The notes beneath the pieces are model-generated. The model was not told where the DNA came from, did no database searches, and was given only the letters and a program-made list of their open reading frames with translations. From NCBI GenBank assembly GCA_033182465.1, contig CP137320.1:310001-374000 (forward strand): a stretch of DNA of 64,000 bases, in the 5' to 3' direction. Below, piece after piece: positions 49,241 through 59,362 of this stretch (positions are counted from its first letter, which is position 1; every line of letters begins with the position of its first letter). Source of the stretch: Sanghuangporus weigelae. Its lineage: Eukaryota > Basidiomycota > Agaricomycetes > Hymenochaetales > Hymenochaetaceae. The position numbers were made by a program, and so were the translations under genes.

Positions 49241-49313
49241 GCCGCGATAGCTCAGCTGGGAGAGCAGTAGACTGAAGTTCTAAAGGTCCCCTGTTCGATC
49301 CAGGGTCGCGGCA
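49241..49313 (+). tRNA. tRNA-Phe (anticodon GAA)
   Basis: This is a 73-nt cloverleaf without intron. The acceptor stem GCCGCGA pairs perfectly with TCGCGGC, discriminator A. The D arm is GCTC...GAGC. The anticodon loop is CTGAAGT with GAA. The T arm is CCCTG-TTCGATC-CAGGG. The 27-43 pair of the anticodon stem is a G-A mismatch; the other four pairs are Watson-Crick. T-rich sequence follows at 49318-49330, suited to RNA polymerase III termination (TTTTTT). Confidence 0.95.
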
Positions 49314-49744
49314 CTTCTGTGTTTTTTCCTCGCTCATCACAGTTGTGTAGTTTTGCTACAGTACTTAGATGCTTTTTTGGACGTAGAAAATCAGGTATAT
49401 ACTTTATGAAGCACGGCTCTCCGTAATCATTCATGTTGGATAAACGGATGTTTATGCGTTGTATGTACACTGAGGATGGAATTGGGTCACGTTTCCCATT
49501 GTTCATCATAGAAGAGGAAGCGTTGCATTTGATTTCAGTTCTTGTTGCCTTACCAAGTTTAGCGCAGGCCAAGAATCTTCGTCAATCAATCCGTGGGCAT
49601 CTTGCGATATTAAAATCATCAGACCATGCAGGGACCACTTTTTCGCATGTGTTTTGCCTTTATTTCCGACTCACTGTGCAGTTGATGTATACTTAAATAC
49701 ACGCGAAGCTTCCACGGCGGCATAGCAGCTAGCTCCAGCCCATC
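49314..49744. other. intergenic, monooxygenase promoter
   Basis: This is 431 bp between the tRNA and the flavin monooxygenase. A plus-strand frame at 49433-49696 has no motif. No further RNA gene was seen. Confidence 0.5.
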
Positions 49745-52081
49745 ATGTCGTTCAACAAGGAGCAACCGAGAGTCGCTATCATAGGCAGTGGGTGAGTCCT
49801 GTGTCGAACAACGTTCCTGTGATTCGCCAGCCTGACGCGTTGGCTTTTCAGCCTCGGAGGCCTGTCCATGGCAATTGCTCTCAAAAAGCAGCTCGGGTTT
49901 GATAATTTCTTAGTGAGTCGACTGTCAGAATTGTGTTCAAAGTCTGAGTATAAATTTTGTTTCTCAGATTTACGAGAAAGAATCGGACATCGGTGGGACA
50001 TGGCGAGTGAGTTGCCATGACCGTCAGTGATTCCTTTTTACTACGGTACTGACAACCAATCCTGGCACTATCGTAGGACAACATCTATCCAGGCTGCTCA
50101 TCAGACGTAGCAGGGCACTGGTACTGCCTCTCATCAGAGCCAAACCCATACTGGTCATCATACTACGTAGAGCAGCCCGAGATTCTTGCCTACTGGGAAC
50201 GCGTAGTCGCTAAACATAGGCTACGGGATTACGTCGTGCTGAACACGGCCGTCGTGAGCTCTACTTGGGACGACGCCGCTCAGGTCTACCGTATGGTCTT
50301 GCGCGATACCAGAACGGGAGCAGACCGCGAAGAAGCCGCGGAGGCTCTCATTAGTGCGGCTGGCGGCTTTACAGAACCGCGTTATCCGGATGATATCCCT
50401 GGTATTCAAGACTTCAAGGGCCCGAAGTTCCATTCTGCGCGTTGGCGCAAAGATGTTGACCTTCACGGCAAGACCGTCGCAGTCATTGGAAACGCAGCAT
50501 CCGGGTAAGTGCTTTCCTTCTTAAGTCCGCTTTACTCACAGAACTTGATGAGATATCTATTCTTAGGGTCCAGCTGATTCCAAGAATTGCTGAGGATCAC
50601 TCTACCAAAGTCATCAACTTTTGCAGAACTCCCAACTGGTTTGCCTTTGCGGTATTGAGATAATTTCTACTCTTCTCCAAACCCTCTGGGTTCAATGTTT
50701 TGTTCGTTCCAGTCGAATCATCCTTACCCGTCCATCGTCAAATGGGCATTTGCTCACGTACCTGGTCTCATGTGGGCTTATCGAACGCTCCTTTTCCTCC
50801 GTGTGAGTATCCTAGCGTTACTACCGGGAAAGGAGTAAGCTAACAAAACTTTTCCGTTCGTGTTTCATGAAGTATGATATGGGGCATCTTATTTTCCGCA
50901 ACCAGAACAAGCGACTGCAAGCGCTTGTGCGGAAGGCATGTGCTTTTCCGTCTGCATCAAATCAATCCGATCATTGATGCGGCGACTTATTTTTAGCTTC
51001 TAACACGAGAGCTGAAGAGACGCGCACCGAAGGAAATGCATGATAAACTCATTCCAGATTACCGTGAGTCTTGCATATCTATATCTGTTCATCATATCAA
51101 CGCTGATTCTGTATACCACGTTTCTCTTTTTTGTGATATCCAGCACCTGGATGTAGGCGTATCATCGTCGAGCCTGGATACCTCAAATCTCTCCACCAGG
51201 CAAACGTATCGGTCAACTGGGATGGTATAGCCAAACTGGACGAGGACGGCATCGTGACGAAGGAGGGCGAGAAGGTTCCCTTGGATGTCGTTGTCTTCGC
51301 TACTGGGTTCTATGTCGTAAATCTCTTTATGTCCTGGATGCGGAATAGAAGGTACTAAGATCAGCCGGAATAGGCGAAAATGCTCACAGAGGTGCAAGGC
51401 AAACATGGCTTGCCACTCCAGGACTACTTCGCTGCGCAAGGCGGGGAGACGGCCTATTTAGGAACGACAGTCCCAGGTTTCCCTAACTTCTTCTTGATCC
51501 TCGGTGAGATCCTCCGTTTCTTTCTACTTCTTTACATGCAACTGACTCACCTACAACGGGGTTGATCACCAGGCCCGAACATTGCAACCGGGCACGCGTC
51601 CGTTATCTTCAGCGAAGAAGTGCAAATCAACTATATCGTCCAACTCCTCAAGCCCGTCCTCGAGCGCAAGGCGTCCTCGTTTAGTGTCCGCGCCGACGTG
51701 ACGGACAAATTCAACGACTGGATTCAAACGCGGCTCAACTCCTCCGTCTTCGCAGCCTGTCACTCGTACTACCGCGCAGGCGGTAGCGGGAAGAACGTTG
51801 CCATCTGGCCGGGACCGGTCGCGCTGTACTGGTGGAAGACGAGGAAGGTCAATTGGAGTGACTATGAGGCTTGCGGAGCGCAGAAGTGGGAGAACGAGCA
51901 GAAGAGGAAGAAGAGAGTGAAAGTCTTGCTGTTCCTTCTCCTCGCACTCGCCGTCACCGCCAGTGCGCACCCCGATATCCGGAGCACGGCCCTCACGGTG
52001 CTCGCGCCCTATTTGACGAAGGTCTACGATCTTATCTCCAAATTGCCTTTCGTTTCTGATCTCGCTGCTCGTCTGAAGTAA
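49745..52081 (+). CDS. flavin-dependent monooxygenase, Baeyer-Villiger type
   Basis: This is an FAD/NADPH enzyme that inserts oxygen into ketones or hydroxylates small substrates. Exon 1 encodes MSFNKEQPRVAIIGSG and splices to LGGLSMAIALKKQLGF, completing the FAD-binding GxGxxG. IYEKESDIGGTW follows, then YPGCSSDVAGHWYCLSSEPN. The Baeyer-Villiger fingerprint FxGxxxHxxxW is present as FKGPKFHSARW (about 50420-50450), followed by Arg instead of the usual Pro/Asp. The NADPH-binding Rossmann block is GKTVAVIGNAASG. ATGFYV (about 51300) and GPNIATGHASVIF mark the C-terminal part. The last exon ends with a hydrophobic anchor (VLLFLLLALAVTASA). About nine introns. The substrate is unknown. No other pathway gene is adjacent, so it may act alone. 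Confidence 0.9.
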
Positions 52082-52428
52082 ATAATTGGCTTCAGGGATG
52101 ACTGACAAGGATTTTGCTGATTTTTTTTCTTGGTTATGGTTTTGTTGATATCAGTCTAACCTTTCCTACCTTCTCTCGCTCAAGAAGGCCAAGATGGAAA
52201 TTCCACGCCTCAGTTGGCGCCAGTGCGCAAAGAATACGCGAATGTACAGATCCGATGGTGAAGCGCTATGCATATGATATTCTAGTCTGTAATAATCATG
52301 AGATACCTTCGTATACAAATTGCAATGGACCCGTATCAAACATTTGTTTTTTATCCCGGTCCGGAATCGAACAATCAACTTACAGGTGCAGAGTTTTGTT
52401 GAGAGAATATGAACTGCAAGATGCGTCG
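52082..52428. other. convergent 3' flanks
   Basis: This is 347 bp between the monooxygenase stop and the stop of the basic hypothetical protein. It contains a T-run at about 52124-52131. No gene was seen. Confidence 0.6.
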
Positions 52429-53664
52429 CTATGATTGCAATGTGGAAGCAAGGTCGCCCCAGACCTTCGCAAACGAGTCCTTGCCCCCCACCCCTCGATT
52501 CTTCCTTGTCTCCCTGCTTTCCTCTTCCTTCCCCCGCCTCCGCGTCCAAGTAGGCTTCTCCGACGTCTCCCTTTCAAAATGCTCGATAACCTTCTTCCGT
52601 CTCCACCTTTCCGCCTCCTTCCCCCTCCCACCGCGTGCATTTCCCGACGCGAAGCTCCCATTGAAATACAGTTCGCTTGCAATCCCTAACTTCGCTTCTG
52701 CCTCGAGGTAGGAGAGGTTTCGAAGATCGTTTCTACGCATGCGAGCCTGTCGCAAGAGTGAGTTGCGATAATAAATTGGAAGGATGTGTTTGAGGTAGGG
52801 GTTAGAGTCGTCATCGAAGGAAGGTATCTTGTTTCGAGGACGTGAACTCGGCTGAGAATTATCGAACGCCTTCCCCTGTATAGTGGCCTCTCGCTTTCTT
52901 CCTTCCTCCCATCTCGATCCCTCAATATTTCTGCGTTTCCGCTTCTCCCTGCCAAGTTTATCAGAATCCCTATCTTGCTTCTCCTTAGGCTTCTCCCCAG
53001 TCCACCCATCAGTCCACGCCATACTCCGACTTCGTGTCTGATTCGGATCGGTGTGCTTCATCGCGACGCGTAATTCATCCAACATGTACTCGTACGTATC
53101 CTCCTTCAAGATGGAGAGGTCCGATCTTTCCGTATGTCGAATTTTTGACTTTGAATCGGGAACTTCTGCCGTATCATTGGCATTATTCTCATCATTGCCA
53201 CTTTCGTTCAGCGAATGAGGCTGAGATCGAGATTGGGATTGAGCTTGTGTGCAAGCTTCGGTGTGCAAAGCGGCATGAGTACGTCGAAAGGGAGATGCGC
53301 GGGTGTGCAACAATATCGAGGTTGAAGCTCGCTGATGGGTTGCAACAGTAGAACTAGCTCCTCCTGCAAACGGCCTTCCTACATCCTCTCCTCGTGCGAA
53401 ATACGCCAAACGCCTTTGCTGGACGAACCGAACACGAAAGCAAGATCCAGAACTCAGAACGCGTCGTCCCAGCTCGGGATACGTTTCAGAGACGAGACGA
53501 TTGAATAAAGCATAATGGTGTCCGTGGGCTATAATACTGGCATTCTTGAGCATAGGTATGTTGTTCCAGTATTGAGTAACGTTGCGGGCGTTAGACCGCC
53601 AAAGGCGTAGCCGAGTGAAGTCGATGGTGAAACGCGTCAAGACACACGCGAGCACCAAATACAT
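52429..53664 (-). CDS. uncharacterised highly basic protein, possible N-terminal anchor
   Basis: The frame runs from 53715 to the stop at 52429, but its first codons lack ATG. The first in-frame ATG is at 53664 (MYLVLACVLTRFTIDF), a hydrophobic segment that could be a signal anchor or mitochondrial presequence. An upstream exon ending in CATCAG at about 53701 is equally possible. The middle is Ser/Gln/His-rich. The C-terminal 200 residues are Arg/Lys/Glu-rich and include two more ordered blocks, SILKEDTYEYMLDELRVAM and PYLKHILPIYYRNSLLRQAR, then LSYLEAEAKLGIASELYF. I recognise no domain. The long open frame on one strand and biased composition support a real gene. Confidence 0.6.
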   Translation of the reverse strand: MYLVLACVLTRFTIDFTRLRLWRSNARNVTQYWNNIPMLKNASIIAHGHHYALFNRLVSETYPELGRRVLSSGSCFRVRFVQQRRLAYFARGEDVGRPFAGGASSTVATHQRASTSILLHTRASPFRRTHAALHTEACTQAQSQSRSQPHSLNESGNDENNANDTAEVPDSKSKIRHTERSDLSILKEDTYEYMLDELRVAMKHTDPNQTRSRSMAWTDGWTGEKPKEKQDRDSDKLGREKRKRRNIEGSRWEEGRKREATIQGKAFDNSQPSSRPRNKIPSFDDDSNPYLKHILPIYYRNSLLRQARMRRNDLRNLSYLEAEAKLGIASELYFNGSFASGNARGGRGKEAERWRRKKVIEHFERETSEKPTWTRRRGKEEESRETRKNRGVGGKDSFAKVWGDLASTLQS

Positions 53665-53734
53665 ACAAATAGATAGTAAAATAAAATAATAATCAATCTG
53701 ATGAAGAGACTTCAACTATCATCAACGTTAATGC

Positions 53735-55010
53735 ACCCAAGCCCGACCTGAGTAGATGATCTTAGTTCCGACGTGAGTGTAGACTGCCTGACCTCACCTA
53801 GGCATACCTCTACTTTTATCACCTATGGCCACCTTCGCTCAGGTAATAATAGAAGACCTGCATTTTCGTAGACCAAGATGCACCAAGAGGGCCCTAGATC
53901 CCCCACGACAGATCTGTGATTATGTACACCAAATGCTAATGTTGAAGACCCAGAATTTATGTTCTCCTGAGCGAGGTTTAGCTAGACGATCCGGGGAGGC
54001 TTCCCCAGGTAAACATTGGCCATCTAACCTTACCTGGGCATGCCTCTTCCTAGATTACCTACGGTATCATAGTCACCTTCACCCAGGTAAGAATAGATGA
54101 TCTAGAGGAACCTTCCCCAGGTCAGTGTAGAGCGTCTAGCCTTACCTAGCTCTACCTTTCCCTAGGTCATCTACGGTCACCTTCCCTAGGTAAGATTAGA
54201 AGGCCTACATTTACCTGGACAAGGCTCATCTAGATGAATCTAGACGATCTAGGGGAATCTTACCCGAGCCTAGACGATTTAATCTCGCCTAGGCATACCT
54301 ATCCTAGATCATCTACGGTCACCTTCACCAGCCTTCACCTAGGTGAGAACAGATTATCTAGAGGAACCTTCCTAGGTAAGTGTATCATCGAGCCACACCT
54401 AGTCGCACCTTTTTGCCTCTCCCTAGACTATCTAATCAAACCTAGGTATACGTCTCCTAGATCATCTATGGTCACCTTCGTCCAGATAAGATTAGAAGAC
54501 CTACGTTCGCCTAGCCTTGATCCCTAGGTCCTCCTAGATGCACTTGAAATTTTACTTTGTTATCTATGACAGGAGTGTGTGTACCGACAGTTGACTTCAG
54601 GAGTTATGTTTTCTTGAGATGAATACACAGTACCAAAGTCTGATGTGGTGATTATTATGCATAATTTTGTCGGTACGGAGTATACTAGGCTAGGACCATC
54701 TGGAGTAGGGTTCAGGTATAAGAACCAAGCAAGATAATCTAGATAAACCTTCCCCACATAAGCGTAGACCATCTAGCCTCACCTAGGCATACCTCTTCCT
54801 AGATCGCCTACAGTTACCCTCACCAAGGTTAGATTAGAAGACCTACCTTACCTACCGCACCACCTGGACGAATGTGGGTGATCTAGAGCAGCTCCCCAGG
54901 TAAGCGTAGTCCATCTATCCTCGCCTAGATATACCTCTTCCTAGATCATCTACAGCTACCTTTACCCAGGTAAGAATAGAAGACCTGCGTTTATTTGAAG
55001 TAAGGTAACT
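53735..55010. repeat. degenerate minisatellite, about seven copies of a 100-150 bp unit
   Basis: The unit contains, in order, CATCTAGCCTCACCTAGGCA, TACCTCTTCCTAGATCATCT, ACGGTCACCTTCACCCAGG, TAAGAATAGAAGACCT, and (T)CTAGAGGAACCTTCCCCAGG. The core word (C)TAYGGTCACCTTC or close variants starts near 53824, 54061, 54170, 54313, 54467, 54807 and 54948, so spacing varies from about 100 to 340 bp. CTAG-containing palindromes (CCTAGG, TCTAGA) are strongly over-represented. A non-repeat insert occupies about 54541-54735. Copies differ at many sites, so the array is old. Confidence 0.75.
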
Positions 55011-55164
55011 TTAGACCTTATCAGATCTGCTTAGGTTATCGACGAGGGGTCTCTAGGCGCGTCGAATTATTCTGATATGGTTTTCTGTCGGCACATGGTG
55101 CATGTATTATACAAGAGATGCAACCTCGAATGCATGCGTACATGAGGGAGGAAAGCCTATCCTC

Positions 55165-56265
55165 CTAACAGAATCGATCGCTGCAACGAATATGATGTCA
55201 ATTTTAATATTCAAACAAGGACGTCCATACCTCTTCAGCTTCGCCCGTCTATCTAACAGAGTTTCGGCCAGCTTCCCTTCCTTCCGGGCTTTCTTCAACT
55301 ACATCGGAGAAAAACAGTAGTTAGTCCAGAAGAACTATACAGTAAGGGCCAAATTTTACGCACCTCTTTCTTATCCTCCTTCGAAACGATCGACCTGCCT
55401 TGTCCCCAAGCTTGATAAACCCGACTGCAGAGCAAAATCCCAGTCAGTATCCCATTTCGCATCTCCAGAAGGAAGGAAAAAAGACTCACTTCGTGCCAGC
55501 CTCATCAATCTTCGCCTTCCCCTCCCCCTCTCTCTTCTTCCTCTCCTCCTCCCCCGCCTCCTTCTTGAATCTACTCTGCACCTTAACCCAAAATCGCTCG
55601 TTGAATCCCACCTCCTCTGCATCCCCTCTCAGCGTCCTCCCCCCACCAGCAACTTCATCCAGCCCAAGGTACTTCTCATACACATTTTGGAACGCGACCA
55701 TTCCATCGGGGAGGACGACAGGCGTCCAAGATTCCTGCGGACCGCGCGCCTCGCGGAAGGCGCTGACGACGCCGTGCTCGGAGCAGGAGAGGAACTTCGT
55801 CTCGCCCGACCCCGTTGAGGAGGATATACCCGTGCGCAGCGTGAGCGTGTCCGACCCCGCTACGCGCGTCGCTACCCACACCTGCGACACGTCCGTCGGG
55901 GTTTTGGATAGCACTCCCCCTCCACCGCCCTCTTCGTCTTCCCTTTCCTCCTTGACCTTCTCTTTCTCCCCGTCTTTGTCTTTGTCTTTGTCCTTGTCGA
56001 GAGAATGGAGAACCGCCCGCCCCCTCGTCGCGTCAAACGCAACACACGCAGGCGCAGGGTCCGACGGGTGCATAATAAACACCGGTCCGCGAATCGCCTC
56101 CACTCTGTCTGGTAACACCCACGTATCCCCATCCCCATCGTCATCTTCATCGTCATCTCCTCTCCTTCGTCGACGAGACCGGCCTGGCTCTCCATCTTCG
56201 TCGTAATCCGAGTGCTTGCGCTTCTTCTTGGGCTTCTCGCCCTTGAATCTTAGTTTCGTCGGCAT
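55165..56265 (-). CDS. FRG1-like protein
   Basis: The ATG at 56265 begins MPTKLRFKGEKPKKKRKHSD, the usual N-terminus of FRG1 proteins, which in animals are nucleolar, bind RNA and bundle F-actin. The beta-trefoil (fascin-like) core includes WVATRVAGSDTLTLRTG, KFLSCSEHGVVSAFREARGP, WTPVVLPDGMVAFQNVYEKY and ERFWVKVQSRFKKE. The next exons give VYQAWGQGRSIVSKEDKKE and KKARKEGKLAETLLDRRAKL. A last intron (GTATGG donor) joins LK to SDRFC and the stop at 55165, which matches the conserved FRG1 end. An insertion of Lys-Asp repeats (DKDKDKDKD) at about 55972-56000 is encoded by CTTTGT repeats read on the minus strand. The Glu-rich insert near 55950 is unlike animal FRG1. Confidence 0.87.
55972..56000. 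repeat. GTCTTT microsatellite inside the FRG1-like gene
   Basis: Four to five copies of GTCTTT/GTCCTT in coding sequence encode the Lys-Asp repeat on the minus strand. The repeat length is a multiple of three and keeps the frame. Confidence 0.8.
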
Positions 56266-56956
56266 CAGGAATGAAATTAGAATTTAGAGGATCGGAGGAG
56301 GAAGTTCAGGTAAGGAGTGATCTGATCGACTGCTGCCATAGTTAGCAATACTGATTGGCGTTTACTTGACTAGCAGGCCACGCGTTGCATACGCCGTTTC
56401 GAATCCAGGCAGCCGCGAATTTTTTTAGATCTACTCTATGACTTAGCTCAAACTCAAACCAAATCGATAGAGAGCTAAAAAAAATCATTGGCCAGCCGTC
56501 ATGGTATCCATAGCTCACTACAACACTGACGAAGTTGAAGGAAGCTGAAAATTGATAGAAAACCCGGAGATGACGCGCGAGTGTGAGAACGTGAGAGTGT
56601 AAGAAAAAATACAGAAGCGAGTGGGTTCGTAAAAACTGCGTAAGAGTTGTGTATGAGACTCGGAGCGGGGAGTAATGGGGGCATGAGGCATAGAGTAAAA
56701 TACATGAGACTTAAGAGACCTCTGAGAGAGTGATTGCGGATGGGCGAAAGCGATGTTTCAGTCCCTGCAGTAAAAGAAAATCATGATGAACGTGTAAAGA
56801 GAACGAGAGCAGTATGCGATTCAGAATAGAAAAACAGCAGATGCTTTAACCGGTGAATAAAGTATAAAGTGATCAAAGTGTCTGGTGTTTATGGGGATAC
56901 GTTGTATGTCGCAAGAGAAGCGTAACCTCCATCCCGCCGCCTCAGCCCTAGAAAAC
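56266..56956. other. intergenic, FRG1 promoter and GID4 3' flank
   Basis: This is 690 bp. A minus-strand frame at 56499-56705 has no motif. The stretch contains purine-rich GAGAGTGTAAG-like sequence at 56578-56610. No RNA gene was seen. Confidence 0.5.
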
Positions 56957-58630
56957 TTAGCGGAATTCGAAACCCGAGTGATACGTGTTCTCCACGTGCG
57001 ACAATGAAAGCTGTTGGTATCTGTACACAAAGCATTTCAATAAGCAGCCATCCGAAAGGGAATGAGAAAGACACGCACGGTTCAGAGTTCTTGTGATAGT
57101 AAAACCCACACATCCTCGCTCTTGGTACTTCTCCCGGAGCAAGCTCAGCATCGTCCCACACAGCGGGAGTGACGGCCGGCTTTCTCCTACTCCCGTGGTG
57201 TCGCTGGACATGCGAGAAAGGTGAAGGATCTGCTGGATATGGCACGATCCCGCTTTCTATGCAACCTGGTATGTCTTCGGGAATGGTTTGTGGGGCGACG
57301 GGAGATGCAGATCCTGGTTGAGGTTCAAACTCTACACAGACATAGTAGAAGCCTACACGAGACGACAAAATTTCAGCATTGACGATCAAATCGATGCTTA
57401 TAAACGTACCGGCGAAGCTTGCGCCACTGATGTCCTCCACGCGGTGATCGGGCACGAGGAACCGTTCCTTCCATCGCATAAACACAGCCGGTCGAGCCGT
57501 GTTCGCGGGGAGCAATAAGCCCGGCTCGATCAAATCTTTCTGGATCGCATGGAATGGTGCAAATCGCGACCAATGTACATTATCGTCCTGACGCGACGCC
57601 CCCCAATCTGACGTGTCGAATCCGTGGCGCATGCCTATGATTTGAGCGTCGAAGTATGTCGTCAATTCCGGCCAGTCATCTGTAAGTCCGCGGATGCGGA
57701 GGTAACCGCATAGGGAGGAGGATGCAAAATCGACGTCCTACGTAGACGACGGAAAGAAATCATGTTAGCAAAACAGAACGGCTCGAATAGAAGAACTGAA
57801 TAAAAACTGACAACGATGGTGACATTGACATCGTAACTATTCCGACCGCTTCTCTGCGTGCCCTTGAATGTGGCGCCGGGTTGCAAACACCTGTACCCTT
57901 TCGAACGTACACGTAGCCTCGTAATATCAACAAGCGGGTCGGGATATCCGTCATCGTGGTCATGCTCGTGTTCGCGATCGTGGTGTGAGTGATGTGTCTG
58001 TCGTAAGGGTGACCTCGGTTGCGCGGAGAGACGCAAGGTGGGGGAGACTGATATCGGGGAGGGGTTGCGCTGTGGATATGAATGCTGCAGTTGATGACGG
58101 TGCGAGGATGTTGAGATAGGTACAGGTACAGGTACAGGGAATGTGCTCTGTGAAACACCGGGACCACCACGGCCAGACTTGTCAACAGGAGAGAAAACGC
58201 TATCTTCTCTCTCCTCGTCTTGCGTATCTTCATCGCTCGAAGACGACTCTGCCTCGTGTTGTCTATCGTCAAGTAGAGGTGCACCATGGGTACGTTGTAA
58301 GACTCGCAATGGGACGTCAATATCGCGGGCTCCATCACGGACCACAGTAACCGGGGCAATCGGGCACACCATGAGCGCCGCACACGATTGTTGTTGTTGC
58401 TGTTGTGATAAACGTGCCTCCCTACATACGCTGCACAGACCAGCAGGCTCAGAAGCCTCGGAGGCAAACAGTTGGCCCAGTGACGGTGCGGTCGACGCAT
58501 CCACATTAAGCGGACCTTGGCACGCGGAGCAGCGTTTGGCCTGTTGCACTATCTGCAAACTCGACGACACGGACTCATCGGGCAACTGAAAAGCGTCCAG
58601 GAGCGGGCTGAGTAGATGACCTGCAGGCAT
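56957..58630 (-). CDS. GID4/Vid24 substrate receptor
   Basis: This is the receptor subunit of the CTLH/GID ubiquitin ligase, which recognises N-terminal Pro degrons (known for yeast and human GID4). The ATG at 58630 begins MPAGHLLSPLLDAFQLPDES. Residues 30-100 hold two CxxC pairs (CSACQG, CSVCREA) and a polyGln run, then long disorder. The Vid24 domain begins PGATFKGTQRSGRNSYDVNV and continues SSLCGYLRIRGLTDDWPELT, TYFDAQIIGMRHGFDTSDW, VHWSRFAPFHAIQKD, FMRWKERFLVPDHRV, ISGASFAGFYYVC, GFYYHKNSEP-YQQLSLSHV, ending GFEFR at 56957. The barrel is complete. The long N-terminal extension with CxxC pairs is typical of fungal, not animal, GID4. Three to four introns. Confidence 0.92.
58119..58138. repeat. 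GGTACA microsatellite in GID4
   Basis: Three copies of GGTACA read on the minus strand encode alternating Pro-Val in the disordered N-terminal region. Confidence 0.75.
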
Positions 58631-59362
58631 CGTTGCTTGTGAGTTATCGCTAGGTGAAATGAAAAACGAGGGATGTCGCTGTTGGCTGAGAGAATGTAAG
58701 TATGTAAGTAAAGAGTAAGTAAGACTCTCGGGCGGGCGGGAGATGCCAAACTGATCTGGTCACGCGTCGTCCGAAACTCGCGGCACGTGCCACTTACGCT
58801 TTTTCTATCTATTGTCCAACTCGTCGGATATCACAGACATGCCCGTCTCACCCACACAGCCTATGTCAACTGTTAAGGAGTATCGACTCTAACAATAAAT
58901 TTAAAAGGCCCTCTTATGTCGACTTAGGTTTTCGCCAAGCACTTTCTCGAGGCGCAATTGTATATTGTGCAGCAACACGTTGTTCATGAATCACTTCCTT
59001 TGCGTTTGAGCCACAAAATTAATCGTGTTCTGATGACCTGGCCTCCTGTTGTTCAGCTGATCAATATATCAACAATACTCCGTGCGTCTATCACCGCTCA
59101 GGCATACTCTCGTCTCGGGGGAGCTTTTAATTTCTGTACTTTCTTTATCCTTACATACGCAGCATTGCCGATATCTGCCTTATAGGCGCGCGAGATATAC
59201 ACGTACGCGCCTACGCCTGCACTCGCCCTAAATCCGTCTCCTAGGACTCGACGCTCTAAATACTAGTATCACCCCCGGCGCCGCTCTAATACCCCACTCT
59301 CATCACTGCGCGTCCAAAATCCACTTCCATCTGTTCAATAGAATAGTGGGAGATGACTATTA
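58631..59362. other. intergenic, GID4 promoter
   Basis: This is 732 bp. Plus-strand frame 58958-59185 has no motif. The stretch contains a run of CGCGCGAG/CGTACGCGCC words at about 59186-59215. No gene was seen. Confidence 0.5.

Noticed and set aside
51566-52108. Minus-strand 180-aa frame across the monooxygenase 3' end
   Set aside because: It is antisense to a well-supported exon with conserved monooxygenase blocks.
53735-55010. CRISPR-like array
   Set aside because: Units are long, diverged and lack uniform short repeats with unique spacers, and the organism is a fungus.
55400-56206. Plus-strand 268-aa Ser/Pro-rich frame
   Set aside because: It is opposite the FRG1-like exon. Its low-complexity Ser/Pro runs are the complement of Glu/Lys/Asp codons.
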